DNA from: Micractinium sp. NFX-FRZ
Lineage: Eukaryota; Chlorophyta; Trebouxiophyceae; Chlorellales; Chlorellaceae
Length of the DNA stretch: 64,000 nt
NCBI GenBank assembly: GCA_029339195.1
Contig: JAPTJF010000336.1
Span: forward strand, 1 to 64,000
Direction: 5' to 3'
Shown here: positions 11,460 through 23,586 of the stretch, piece by piece
How positions within the stretch are numbered: the stretch's first letter is position 1
Layout of the letters: the number at the start of each line of letters is the position of its first letter
Notes under the pieces: generated by a model
Database searches by the model: none
Seen by the model: only the letters and a program-made list of their open reading frames with translations
What the model was told of the DNA's origin: nothing
Made by a program: the position numbers and the translations under genes

Positions 11460-14400
11460 ATGGCACCTCACCTCGCCTTGAGCGCCACCCAGACAGCCTG
11501 TGCGCCAGCCAGGCTGCAGCAGATCGGGCAGGGAGCTCGATCGCAGCATGTCGGGTGGCAAGCGGCGGCAGCGCGCAGCAGCGCCCGTGGCGCCGAGCGG
11601 CGGCAACGCCGGCGGGAGCTGAGCAGGCTGGCGGCGCGCTCAATGCCGGACCCCATGCGCAGCCCACTCTTCCAGGTGCGCCGCCGGTAGTTGATTGCGG
11701 AGCGCATGACGTCTTGGTGTTCTGTTGGTGTTCTGTTGCAAGCTGCTCATGCTGCCCTGGACAACTGGCAGCGGTCTTTGAGTTTTTCAAGTTCCCTTGC
11801 TGTGGCCACGCCGCACCCTGCAGAGCGAGATCTTCCAAAAGGAGATTGACGAGTGAGTTCTGGTTGGACTGAGCCACCGGCATTGGGAGCTTGAAGTTCA
11901 CGCAGCATGCCAGGCCGCTAAATCGTGTGTTCCTGGGTGCCGCCACCACCGCTGCCGCACCGGCTACCTGCCCGCCTGCTTGGCTGCCTCATGATCGGCC
12001 TGCCTGCCCGCTTGCCTGCCTTCTCGCCAGCCCGCCAGCTCGCATCGTGACCTATTTGCCTCCCTGCCCGCCCGCCTGCCCGCCCGCAGCATGTTCAAGG
12101 AGCTCATGTCCCTGTCCTCCATGATGGGCAACTTTGTCAACTTTGACATTGATGTGAGGGGGGAAGGGCGGGGCGGGGGTGGGAGAGTGGGGCAGGTGTG
12201 AGGGGCTGCAGTCATGGGTAGCAGGAGCGCTGCGGTCATGGGATGGGGGGTCAAGGCGGGGGTAGGGTTTGGGTGGGTGGAGCAAGACGTCTCGACAGCT
12301 TGGGATGTGTGCAGGCTGGTGGGCGGGCGGTGTGAGAGCTGACGCGGCGAGGCGTGGGGCTGGTAGCCACCAGCAGGTGTGGCGAGGGTGAAGCGTGCGG
12401 CATGGCAGCATGGGCGCGTCCCAGTATGAGCTCCCCCGTCTCTCATGCACGCCCTTCCTCATGTTCTTTCCTGCAGGGCAAGAAGCTGTTCTTGGTGAGC
12501 GCCGTCTTGTGCTGCTGCACGGGGGTTAGCTCGTTGCTTGGCGAGTGCTGAGCCAATACCAGTGTGGGGCCCCGAGGGGCAACTGCTCAGCTGGATTGTG
12601 GCAGTGCTGATGCACTGTGCAATGCACTGGAGGCCGCCGCCGCCGGCTGGGCCCGCTGCTGCTGTTGCTGTGTGGGCCCCATCATCAGGAGCAGCACCGT
12701 CAGAGTACATCCGCCGCAGGCTCTCCCTCTCCCACCATACCAGCTGGTCTTTCCAGCGCAAACTCTTCCTCTCAAGCGCTTGCAGACCCCAGCAGGAGCA
12801 CAGACAGTTTGCAAAGTGTGGCTATTGCCCGCCCTTGTCTGCCCGCCTTCCCCGCTCCTTTGGTGCAGAAACGACGCTTGAGGCAGGCAGGCAGCTGAGC
12901 CCATCCCCTGTCTGCCACCCCAACCGCAGGAGCACATGGAGGGAGTGACGGAGAAGCTGCGGGTGGTCATCACGCGCCTCAGGCTGGCAGACGATGCCCT
13001 CGGCAACGAAGTGCTGCGCATGACGAGTGTGCAGATGTGAGCACAGTGGGCCGGGTGGTGTGTGCACAGGTGGTGGCGGCGGGCAGGCAGGCGGGCACAC
13101 AGGCAGGCAGGCAGGCAGGCAGGCAGGCGGGCACACCGGCAGGCAGGCAGGCAGGCGGGCAGGCGGCAGGCAGTTGTGGGCTCTGCTCAGCTCGCAGTCG
13201 GCAGCTGTGCCCTGTGTACTTTCCTCGGACTATGCGTGTTGTTGTGGACGAGGGCAGAGGGCACCTACCACGAAGCCTTGGATGCCTGCCTTGTATGCGG
13301 CTGAGAAAGAAGGTGGCTGGACGTGCCGCGTGCCTGCTTTGCTCGCCGTCTGCTAGGTTGTGCATGCTGCCGCTGCCCTAGCCTGCCTCGCCCTGCAGCG
13401 CAAGCTGGGGCGGCGGCAGCGGCGATGGGTTGGCACCAGCTCACCCTGACCACTTACCGCTGCATGCCCCTGCTGTGCCCTGTGCCCTCGTCCTTCCGCT
13501 GGCCTGCAGGCTGAACGCCAACACCAACCTTGAGATGATGGCCGACGGGTGAGGCATCCCAATACATCAAGGGCGACTGGGGGCAAGGGCCGTGCGGGGT
13601 GCCACGCAGAGCGCTGCTGTCGACTGGGCTGCGGATAGTCGGGCAGAGGGCTGTGCCCCCAGCTGTGCTGCATGCGCTGCGGCTGCCAGCATGCACCAAG
13701 TGCACCAAGCACCACGCATGGGCCCTCCCTCTTCGAGCAAAGAGCCAGCACTGCTCAATGCTGCCCCCTGCAGCCTGGCCTCGCCGGCGGGCGCTGACGC
13801 ACTGCCATGCTGCTTGCTGCCTTACCCAGGGGTGCACTTCTCATCTCTCGCCTCCCTGCAGTTCACACTAAAACAATTGCTTGCCTACCCCGTTCCCATC
13901 ACGCTCCCTTGACCAAGTGCCCCTGCCACAACCGCCTGCAGGCTGCGCGCGCAGATGGACGAGATGCGTGCTGTGATTGCACGGGAGGAGGCGACATGCG
14001 ACCCCGCTGAGCTGGCGCTGATCAAGCGCGCTTGGGAGGAGCGGGTGAGTGGCACAACTGCTCCTTTGCAGGCAGCCTTGGGTGGTGGCATTTAAGTGAG
14101 GGACAATCGTTACAATAATAATTGCTCAAGCACGCGGATGAGTGAGACCACAGCGCACACCCACTGTTCCCTGGAAAGCAGCCTTGGGCGGCTGGCGGGT
14201 AGTTGAGGGCCGGGGTTGACTCGAGCGTGTATTGGAGCAGCGGTTGAGCAAGACAACAGCGCCCCCCGGGGGCACCGTGCGCCTTGCCAGCCCGTCTGCT
14301 TTGCACCACTGTTTGGGTCAGCAGCGGGGAGTGTAGGCCTGGGTTAGTTGGCCCCGCCCGCCTCCAAATCTGGTCTGCCCCTGCCCCCGGGCGCAAGCTT

Positions 14401-14888
14401 TCTGACAGTGTGCCTCCTCACCAGTGCCTACCCCCGCTACTGTGCACCCACCCGCCACTCTGCAGTTCCCCCGCATGGGGCAGTTTGACCTGGGGCGCGT
14501 GATGAGCGACCCCTCCATCGCAGAAGGCTTCACCGACCCGCAGGTGGGTGGGTGGGCTGCAGGGCGCAGCTGGCAGGGGCGGCCCTGGTGGACAAGGCCT
14601 CCGCCTCTGCAGTTGTGAGCAAAGCAATCTCCCCAGTGGTGCCAGCGGTGCATGCGCAAGCGCCCAGTGCTGCTGCCCTGCCACCCTGCTGAGCAGCCTC
14701 TCAGTGAGCACCCGTCTATCCCAGCACCGCCTGCAGCATCGCCTACCGCCTGCTGACTGCACTCGGCACCCACGCTACCGCAGGCGATCAAGGCGGCAAA
14801 TGAGGTGGCCACGGACCCACGCAAGATTGAAAACTACCGGGACCGGCCGGCACTCTACAACCTGCTCAAAACGACGTTCGGCCTCTGA
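11460..14888 (+). CDS. DUF1825 protein with STI1/DP-like C-terminus, plastid-type
   Basis: Function unknown. DUF1825 is a small family known from cyanobacteria and plastid-bearing eukaryotes. Nine exons: 11460-11675, 11824-11852, 12090-12153, 12477-12494, 12930-13036, 13510-13548, 13942-14044, 14466-14543, 14784-14888; 252 residues. Residues 1-60 are Ala/Arg/Gln-rich and look like a transit peptide. The ATG at 11460 has a good context (accacATGG). Residues about 68-150 match the DUF1825 pattern: SPLFQSEIFQKEID, MMGNFVNFDIDGKKLFLEHM, then VTEKLRVVITRLRLADD. A helical linker follows. The last 50 residues (RVMSDPSIAEGFTDPQAIKA...DPRKIENYRDRPALYNLL) resemble the DP/STI1 repeat of TIC40 and HOP. 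That match is from memory of the pattern. The fourth exon is only 18 nt. Confidence 0.75.
12477..12494 (+). other. 18-nt microexon (GKKLFL)
   Basis: Six codons between a ctgcag acceptor and a gtgagc donor. They encode the best conserved DUF1825 core, GKKLFL, and are needed to join FDID to EHMEG in frame. Confidence 0.85.
13082..13172. repeat. (GGCA)n microsatellite in intron
   Basis: Tandem GGCA/GGCG units inside the intron following the exon ending at 13036. The same GGCA motif recurs in other introns (30083-30132, 62935-62965). Confidence 0.9.
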
Positions 14889-15559
14889 CGTGGCGGCTCC
14901 AGCCAGGCGCAGTGGTGCGGAGCAGTAGCGGTGCTGCCAGCGCGGCGTGGCAGTGCTTGCTTAGTCTATGCCATGATGAGCTGCCGGGTGACACATGTAA
15001 CTCTCAATTTGGGTGCAGCAGGGCAGGTACCTACAGACAGCCCACAGCCATGCCAGGTAAACTGGACGCCGGCAGCTGTGGCGGCAGTGGCGGCGGCGGC
15101 AGCGCCGCCTGTCAACCAACCGCCTGGTGTCGATGCTGCGCTTTCCGGCTGGTGCGTCACTGAACACCAATATTCAGTGATCATCCCGCTGCACAGCCGG
15201 AGCCCCAGGCCGCTGCAGGCACAGGCATTGACGAAGCGGCATGTGGCGGCGGGTGGGTGGGAGCAGGTGCGCGGTTGGACTTCGACCCAAAACAGGCTTC
15301 CGATCACAGCATCGAATGCTGCGACAGAAACAAACTGGCAGCCTCTCGGCAGGTGCACATTTGGGTGTCGATGCCGCGATGGCTGGGAAACCCTTTCAAG
15401 GCGACCGAGGTGGCAATTGACCCGCAATTCGCTCGAACCCGATTGCTGCCTAAACTCTCTTCTAAGTTCAGAAGCTCACTTGCACCCCCTTCCTTTCTGA
15501 GCGCACGGTCATCTCCCCTGCTCGACCCAAGCGCTTTCTCTGCACCCTAGAGCCTCACG
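14889..15559. other. Intergenic, DUF1825 gene 3' UTR to FAT promoter
   Basis: No gene seen. Holds TGTAA at 14996-15000 and the upstream region of the thioesterase gene. Confidence 0.6.
14996..15000 (+). terminator. TGTAA poly(A) signal of DUF1825 gene
   Basis: TGTAA about 110 nt after the stop codon at 14886-14888. Confidence 0.65.
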
Positions 15560-18500
15560 ATGGCAGCAATTGCGGCCTGCCAAGCCGTGACGGGCGCCGC
15601 AGCTCGCGCCGCCGCCTGGACGAAGACCAATGGCCGGGCAGCCCCTCCCAGCGTCCGGCTGGCCGCCAGTATCGGCTGTCGGGCCTCAACAGCAGTGCAA
15701 GCAGTCGCTCAGGCCGCGACAACGCAGGCGGAGGCACCCAGCACCAGCCGCGCCGCCCCCGCCATAACGTCCTTCCCGGCGCCCGGCCCCAGCACCTTTG
15801 TCACAGACAACCGGGCCTTTGTGGAGTCGCACAGGTGCTTGGGGTGGCAAGTTAAGGAGTGTGGGAATGCTCAACAGGCCGTGAGCGCCAGATTGAGAGC
15901 GCCAGATTGACGGCCGCGCCATGCTGCTGGCGCACCTGGCCACGCTCGCCGGCGCTCCGCCTGCACCCGGGTGCGACCTGTGGCAAGGCAGCGTGCTCGC
16001 CCTGCTCACACAGCCTCGCCCCCTGCTCCCACTGCAATTCCCCACAGGATCCGCGGCAACGAGGTGGGCCCCGATCAGCGCACCAACATGATGTCTATCG
16101 CCACACTGCTCCAGGTGGGAAGGGGCGACTTGAGCGCGGCAACCTGGGCCTCACGACTGCCGCTGGCTGTTGAGCTGCCCAGGCGGGCCTGGCTGCAGCA
16201 GTGCATGCAGCCGCCGGCCCTGCACAGGCGTAGGATGCCTGCCTGCGCCCCATGCGGGCATTTGGGTGGCAAGCTTGTGGGGCTTGGGCAGTTGGGGAGG
16301 TGTGGGGCCTGCGAGGAGACGGGCAGGCTTGGAGGCGCCAACCGCCAGATTGCTCCCCCTCTGCTCCCTGGCATTTCCCACTGTGCTCCCCAAACATAGC
16401 CGTTTCCAGCTCCTGATTTCTCCGTTGCCCCTGCTCCGTGCGTGCCTCCCTGAACCCGCCTGTGCTCCACCTGGCACCCTCCTCCCACCCATCATGTTTT
16501 CTCGTCCCCCCCCGCCCCTGCAGGAGATAGCGGGCAACCACGCTGTGGCGATGTGGGGGCGCAGCGCCGAGGGATTTGCGTCCGACCCCTCCATGGGCGG
16601 CCTCATTTTTGTGGTGACCCGCATGCAGATCCAGATGGAGCGCTACCCACGCTGGTGAGGGTGTGTGGGCGGGTGGCATGACTGTGCTGCTAGTGAGTGG
16701 GTGTGCGAGTGTGCCTGCTAGCGAGTGGGAGTGCAGCGGTGGTGTGCCTGTTTTGCTGGCGGGTGGACTGGGTTGGTGTGTGTCTATACTATGCCACGGG
16801 CGAGCATGCCGATCGACTGTGGGCGGGGTGGGGTGAGCATTGGAGTCCGCTGTCTGTGGTGGCATGCATGCACCCCGCACATTGTGTCAACGCGCCAGCC
16901 TTGTCCCTTCCCCGCCCCTTCTCCTCCTGCACGGGCGACATGGTCAAACTCGGGACCTGGTCCTGGCAGGACGGCACGCTCTTTCTCTCACACTCTCTCC
17001 AACCCTGGCACAACTAAATGCAAGTTTTCTGCTTCCTCCCCCCGCAGGGGAGGCATGATTGAACTCAAGACCTGGTTCCAGCAGGACGGCCATCTTTTGC
17101 CCTTGCATCCCCTCTGAACCTGACTTTCAACGTGGCTTCTTCTTCCCCCCCCCCCGCAGGGGCGACATGATTGAGCTCAAGACCTGGTTCCAGCAGGACG
17201 GCAAGCTGGCGGCGCAGCGCGACTTTCTGATCACCGACGTGGCCACCGGGGAGGTGGTGGGGCGGGCCACCAGCACTTGGGTGATGGTCAACATGCAGAC
17301 GCGCAGGCTGAGCAAGCTGCCGGAGGCGACGCGGGACCGGTTCGAGAGCTTCCAGATGGAGCCGCCGACCCACGCCATTGCGCGCGATTGCACGCGCCAG
17401 AAGCTGCCAGAGCTGGGCCTGCCCGCAGAGGTGAGGTGCTGCCCCATGTGCTGAGGTGCTTCCCCTGTGTGAAAGTATTGTTTTCTGGTGGAGGAGCAGA
17501 GCGTGGTCGAGGGGTGTGCTAGGGAGTGCACCCAGCCGGAAGCTGGGGTAGAGGCAGGGGCAGTACGTGGAAACGTGAGGGGCATGCGTGCCAGGAGCCG
17601 CCCGAGCTGGTTGCCTGTGTGAGAATGTATTATGCTTTGTGTTAGGGGGCAGTGCCGTCCTCTGAAAGCAAGACGCTGCAGATGGTTGGGCAGGTGTGGG
17701 CCACCATTTTTTATAAAATATTTCCCCCGAAACTGTGAGCCTCCCTCACCTACACCCTCAAACCAACTTGGCACCTGCCCCCCCTCCCCCCGCGCAGATT
17801 GTGGGCCCCATCCAGGTGGCGCGGCGCAGCGACATGGACATGAATGGGCACGTGAACAACGTGACCTACTTTGCCTGGGTGATGGAGACGGTGCCGGCAG
17901 ACATCTACAAGGGGGCGCACCTGTACCAGGTGGGCACGCGCTTGGGTGCTATGTATGTTACCAATCACAACGTATGCACGTAGTGTGTAGGAGGTGCAAG
18001 CAAGGGGGCGCACCTGTACCAGGTTGGCACGCACTTGGGGCAGGGTATGGTTGTGACAGGCACGATGCATGTACGTAGTATGCACAAGGTACAAGGGGGC
18101 GAACCTGCACGTGGGGTGTGGGTTGTTTTGCGGGAGCGGTGGGGGGCGAGAGTGGGCCTGGAGCGTCGGTTCGTGGCTGCGTGCCCAGCCTCTGCACACA
18201 CCTCTTGCCGTTCCCATGACCCCTCCCCCCCTCTCATCGCTCACCTCTTGCACTGCTACCCTCCCTCCTGCTGCAGTTTGAGATTGACTTCAAGGCAGAG
18301 TGCCACGGCGGGGATCTGGTGGAGTCGCTGGCGGGGCGCTGCGGTGAGTGGGTGGGCATGGAGGTAACGAGCGGCCAGCAGACGCAGCAGGCAGCTGGCA
18401 GTGGCTCACTGGCATTTGCAAGGAGTGGTGGCAGCCTCCTGTCGAGTATCTGGGCTGTCTGGGCAGCCTGTGCCTCACCCTCGGCGACTGCTCACCCGCT

Positions 18501-18709
18501 CTCCGGCTGCCCGCTCACCACCCCCATCCCCACCTGCCCCTCCCTCTCCCTGCCCCGCCGCAGACACGCTGGAGTGCCTGTCCTCCAACGGCGCCGGCCC
18601 CAATGCCCTGTCCTTTGTTCATGTGCTGCGCCGCTGCCAGGGGGAGGCGTGCACGGAGCTGGTGCGGGCGCGCACCACCTGGCGTGCCGGCGAGGCCGTG
18701 TCGGCTTGA
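15560..18709 (+). CDS. FAT: Acyl-ACP thioesterase, plastid
   Basis: Releases free fatty acids from acyl carrier protein in the plastid stroma, ending de novo synthesis before export. Seven exons: 15560-15834, 16048-16114, 16524-16654, 17160-17430, 17798-17929, 18277-18343, 18564-18709; 362 residues, typical for algal FATs. Residues 1-75 are an Ala/Ser/Thr-rich transit peptide. The double hot-dog fold follows, with GNEVGPDQRTNMMSIATLLQ, MIELKTWFQQDGK and TSTWVMVNMQTRRLSKLP. Catalytic region: D262-M-N264-G-H266-VNN, and E300-C301 in DFKAECHGGD, matching the Asp/Asn/His/Glu/Cys set of plant enzymes. Green algae usually carry one FAT that cannot be cleanly called FatA or FatB, so I leave that open. 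Two introns carry exon-edge repeats. Confidence 0.95.
16925..17116 (+). repeat. Two intronic copies of FAT exon 4 start
   Basis: The exon text for GDMIELKTWFQQDG at 17160 is preceded by degenerate copies near 16930 and 17045. 'gacctggt' falls at 16954, 17069 and 17181 (periods 115 and 112). The second copy has its own ccgcag acceptor, but 112 nt upstream, so out of frame. Confidence 0.93.
17995..18125 (+). repeat. Two intronic copies of FAT exon 5 end and donor
   Basis: 'caagggggcg' occurs at 17908 (exon), 18001 and 18092, periods 93 and 91. Each is followed by a degraded version of CACCTGTACCAG and its donor. Intron text (tatgcac...gtagt) is repeated too. Confidence 0.93.
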
Positions 18710-19945
18710 GTCCCGCTGGCAGTGTTTTTTCCGAGCCGACGAGCTCAGCCCCCCTGGGCCGGTTGCCTATACGCGCCTCTTTCCCGCCCCTGTACCAACA
18801 CTAGCCACCCCCCGGCTGAAGCAGAGCGCTGGGGTTCCAGTTATGCCCGGCTGCCACCCCTGGCACTGCTGGCACCGCGCGCCACAGGGTGCCCGGTTGC
18901 CACTGCTGGCACCGCGCGCCACACGACCCGCCGTGCGTCTGCCCCGCCCATCCCACCCTGCTGCTGCCCCCCGCCCCGCCCACACACACACTGTTGACAC
19001 TGCCACCCCGGCTGGGTGCAGCTTGCGCTGTCGCTGCTTCTACGATCCTGTGGATCGGTTTGCCACCGATGCTGTGCCACCGTTGCTGACTGATGCTGAT
19101 TGAAGAACCCTAGCGCTTCCCACACTGCACTCACTGTCTGCTCCCCTCTTCCTCCCCTTCCCTCCCTTTTCCCTCGCTCTCTCTCCTGTGCACCCTTCTG
19201 CCTCTTCACCCCCTCCCTCTCCCGCCCCACTTCCCCTCTGCCGCCCCGCCCAATGCGGCGGGGGACCCCATTCTTCCCTCCCATCCACTTTAGGGGCCCG
19301 CCCGCCGGCCTCCCAAGCAAATTGATGATGATGCTTGCACACACGGGCAGGCAGGCAGGCCCCCCTCTGCCACCCACACCTCGCTGGGCAGGACACTGCA
19401 CAACAGACCAGCACCCTGCAAGACCCTGCTTCTACCCCACCACCTTTGAATGAATCTACTTGCCCCTTCCTTGTTACCCCGCTGGGCCCGCTACTTACTA
19501 TGCGTCCTGCCCCCCGCCTTCTGTACCCCATAATGCCCCAGCTCTGCACCATGTCTGCCGTTGTTACTCTTGGTGTAAATAAATGCGCTCAAAGGGACAG
19601 CACAGACACAGTGCACAGCGGCGACAACAGCAGAAGCGGGACGGGGACGGTGGGATGGGGATGGTGGCGCGTGTGCCGGAAGCCCAAAGGACAGAAGGAA
19701 AGGGGAGCTGAGCCGCCGAAAAATCAAGCGCGCACGGACGCGAGACGACAAGGGGGCACACCTGGCCACACACATGCAGCGGAGCTCGCTGCAACAAAAT
19801 CACAACCAACACAGAAGGGGACGAGTAGCGGGCGGCCCGCTTTGCTCTGCCACGCGGCCTCACAGACAAACACAGACGGGGAAGAATCAAGCCGTGGCGC
19901 GAGCGTGCGTAGCGTAGGGAAGAGGCGCCGGCAGGCGCCGGATGC
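18710..19945. other. Convergent 3' region FAT/HST
   Basis: Long FAT 3' UTR rich in CT tracts, with TGTAA at 19574-19578, then the HST 3' UTR in which no TGTAA was seen. No gene recognised. Confidence 0.6.
19574..19578 (+). terminator. TGTAA poly(A) signal of FAT
   Basis: TGTAA in 'ggtgtaaataaatg', about 865 nt after the FAT stop. Long 3' UTRs are common in green algae. Confidence 0.6.
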
Positions 19946-22900
19946 TCACGCCCCCAGGAAGGGCAGCAGCAGGTACTCGCTGTAAAAGTTGAGCCTGCGG
20001 GGAGAAGGAGGGCAGAGGGTCATGAGGGGGGGCAGTTGGCTGTGCGGCCTGGCCTGCCCCGACCAATGCAGATTGCCTGTGGCATCTTCACTTGAGGAGG
20101 TATGAGCAGAAACCTGTGGCCTGCCCGCCAGCTTTCACTCGCCAAAGCCTGCCACCACGACAATCAGCCCTTACCGGAACAAGCACATGCACCCACCAGA
20201 AGGCTGCGTAGCGGTCCCCGGGGACTGCTGGCTAGCTGCACCCTGGCAAACAACACACAGCACCCTACGCTACGCGCCCCAAGCAGCGGCTGGCCGCGCC
20301 CCACCCACCAGATGGCGGCATAGTAGTCCTTGATCGCCTGGGGGCTGTACCCCGCCGCATCCAGCTTCACCGTCTTGTACACCAGCATCACAGCTGCACA
20401 TTACACAACATGAACACACACTTGAGCCGTTTAGGTAGTGAGTCTAAGTCTACAAGGCCGCTGCGATGTGCCTACAGTATGCATGCACATAAAGGCAGCA
20501 TGCCACACACGTGTGCACACACACATACTGCGATGAAGCCGACAGGGCGCATCCCTCGTTTACACATCCAGATGGCAGCCCTTACCCAGCAGCGCGTGCC
20601 CGCCCGCCATGGTGAGCGGGTTGAAGAGGGTGGGGAAGCGCAGGGCCACGGCGATGGCGCCCACATAGTTGGCCAGCAGCAGGCCGGAGCCTAGGAACGC
20701 GATGCGCCTGCGGGGGCGAGGGGAGCGGGGGAACGGTGGGGATAATTGGGGAACGGGGATAATCAGGGAAGTTGAAACATACATACCTGGGGTACAGTGT
20801 AGGCCAGGCGGCACGCGGGAACCCACTCTCTCCTGCACACACGTCGCTCTTACGCCACACGCTCTCGTGGTCTGTCAGACACAGCATCACTCACCGCACG
20901 CCCATGCGGGTGGCAAAGGTCTCGATCCCAAACTGCTTGTCCCCCTCAATGTCAGGCAGGTCCTTGGTGATGGCGATGACCGTGGCAAACAGGGTGACAA
21001 AGCAGGTGATGAAGCTGCAGGGGGACGGAGGAGGAGGGATTGAAGGAAAAGTTGGGAGGGGAGTGCAGAAGGCGAGAGGGGTGAGGGACAAAGCAGGGGG
21101 AGGGAGGGGGAGGGGTTGAAGAAGGAGGAGATGGGAGGGGAGTGTAGAAGGCGAGAGGGCGAGGGACAAGGCAGGTGAGTTGGGGGATGAGATGCACAGA
21201 TGCTGACATGCCGAGCATCCCTCCTAGAAACACACCTTCCCCCCCTGAAACACACACCTGATGGATGGGTTCCAGATGAACGGCAGGCCCAGCGCAGCGC
21301 GCGCAGCGTGGTACACCCCAAAGTTCAGCAGGAAGCCGCGCACTGCACGGCAGGGGAGGGGCGTGGACGAAACATGGAGGGCTGCTTTCTGGTGCGTCGC
21401 CGCCCCTCTGGTATAAACCGAAGAGACGATGGGGCCAGGGTACACGTCCTGGGGACACCCACCAAGCCTGCATGCATTTCCGTGCTGTGCCCCCGCACCC
21501 CATCGCATCATGCAACAACGCCTGCCCCTTCCCCTCCAACCACAACCCCTGAGCAGGAGCACCGCCTGCCCTGCAGTGCGGTTGCCCCGCCCCACACCTG
21601 CCCCACCCACCGGTAGCGATGATCATGAAGGCGGCAATGGCGGAGCGCTTGAGGCGGAACGGGGGCACCGAGTAGATGGTTCCCAGGAAGAGGCCGAAGC
21701 AGTAGAGGCCGGTGATGAGGGAGCCAAAGTTGAGGGATGTGATGGCGATGCCGCCTGCATGGAGGGCACGGCATGCATAAGGGGCGCGGCGCGTCGGACG
21801 CAGCAGACAACGCAGTGTGTGCGCAGCGCTGCAACCCCACTTGGCATGAAAGAACAGATGAGCGGCTGCGGGCGGCAGCTAAGGGCTGCAGCATGTGGGG
21901 CGGCGTACCAGGCATGTGCGTGTTTGACCACCGCCCAGCTCTGCTGTTGGCAGCACAGCCACCCCAGCATGCGCCTCCCTGCTTCCATGCCGCCCTCCAA
22001 CCTGCTGCACCACCGCTACAAGCTTCAATACTCCTTCTGCACAGCACCCGTGCCCTTGCCTCACCCGCCGCCAGCGCGGCGCACAGCACCCACGCCGTGC
22101 CGGCGCTCAGCTCCCCGGCCGCCACCGGCAGGAAGGGCTTGTTCACGGCATCGATCTCCACATCGTAAATCTGGTTGATGCCCACAATGTAGCCGTTGCC
22201 GCACAGCAGGGCCAGCACGCCCAGCAGCGCGCGCGGCAGCAGCGCCCAGTCAATCAGCTGCGGGGGGGAAGAGGGGAGGGGAGACAGGGCGGGGCAGGGC
22301 GGGCAGGGCGCAACGTCAAGGTTCAACTGGCACCAGGCTGTGGCGGGCCAAGGCTCCAGGACAAACGGTGCACCCCAGCGCAGTGACCCACCTTATTCGA
22401 CATCCTCATACACACAGCGGCTGCAATGAAGCGACCACAAAACCACAAAGAAAGCAGCTCACCCCTGTGTTCTCCAGCAGCGCAATGGCGGTGACTGCCG
22501 AGCTGCCCAGGATGGTGCCCCGGATGGTGTGGGGGCGCAGGAACTTCCAAAAGGCATCCTTGAAGGCCACAATCTTCTGGGCGGGGGACGGCTCGGGGGT
22601 CTGCAAGCGCAGAAGTCGAGGGCGGCGCAGGCGCAGTGCGTGGGGGCCATGCAGGCGAGCGGGGAAGCTGACGGGGCGAGCAGGCAGCGTGCTGGGGAAT
22701 GGCATGGGTGCAAGCAGGGCAGCCAGCCTCTGGTTCTCCCCCCGCTAAGCTCGGGCAAGCCATCGGCAATGCGCAAGCACGGGGCAGCTAGTCCAACTCA
22801 ACTAGCCTTTGCGGGCAGCACAGCACGGCCGCCACCAAAAGGGCACCACTCACCACTGCACTGGCGCCGGCTGCTGAAGCCGCCACCTGCAGGCTGCCAC

Positions 22901-23201
22901 GTCTACACCGCCGCTGCTGCTGATGTTGCTGCTGCCATTGCTGCTGCTGCTCGCTCGGCTGCGGGTGCTGCGGCTGCTGGTGCTGCTGCCGCCGCCACTG
23001 CTGCCGCAGGGGTGCTGCTGCCGCCGCCGCCGGCTGGAAGGGCAGGCCCCGCCTCATCCCCGCCGAGCTGGTGCCTGGAGCTCTGCAGCAAACACTGGGT
23101 GAAGCACAATGTGGTTGAGCTGTGGTGTCGCAGCGAGGCCACGGCAGGTCTGCACCCCAGCAGCACCCGAGTGGGCGCGTCAGCCTCACCGTTGCCAGCA
23201 T
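19946..23201 (-). CDS. HST: Homogentisate solanesyltransferase, chloroplast
   Basis: Condenses homogentisate with solanesyl diphosphate, the committed step to plastoquinone-9, in plastid membranes. Nine exons in minus order: 23201-22854, 22600-22463, 22257-22065, 21754-21611, 21342-21258, 21014-20895, 20707-20586, 20393-20309, 19994-19946; 427 residues. The first exon (116 residues, Gln/Ala-rich) is the transit peptide. UbiA signatures: N190-QIYD194-VEID198 with [14 protein letters not shown], and K320-D321-LPD324-IEGD328. [38 protein letters not shown] and the C-terminal [10 protein letters not shown] fit plant HST better than tocopherol phytyltransferase. Head to head with the GILT gene over 385 bp. 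Confidence 0.92.
21037..21180 (-). repeat. Intronic copies of HST exon 6 start
   Basis: On the minus strand the acceptor and start of the exon at 21014 (CTGC TTTGTCACC) recur in degraded form near 21080 and 21160. The purine-rich flank 'gggaggggagtg(c/t)agaaggcgagag' is duplicated with a period of about 80. Confidence 0.65.
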
Positions 23202-23586
23202 GCTTGCTGCATCGTGACGCCTTGCTCCTACTAGTCGCAATGTGCTAATTGTCAAGGCTGCGCAACCACGCTGCGGTCGGTGCCAATTTTTTGCGTTCTG
23301 CTCCGTGCGTCGATGGGGTGGCTGTCGACCCAAATGCAGTCCGGGCTTCCCTGGGAGCTCAATGGCGGGTGAAGGAGGGGGATAGGGGGAGGAAAAGTAC
23401 AGCTGAGCTGGCCGCAGCACGCACACCTCGGGGCTACTAAGCTTGGCGGGCTCACTACGGGCTCGCCAAGACGTTGCAGTCTAGCACACCGGAACCACAC
23501 GTAGCCTTGCCGATACCCTGATCACATTGCCCGAAAGCTCTGCTGCGGCAGCAGCGCCCTGCCAGCAAGGGACCCTGCGTTCCATC
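23202..23586. promoter_or_regulatory. Divergent promoter region HST/GILT
   Basis: 385 bp between two start codons pointing apart. No recognised motif. Confidence 0.45.

Noticed and set aside
13082..13172. Short regular repeats resembling a CRISPR array
   Set aside because: Simple GGCA microsatellite inside a nuclear intron; no spacers.
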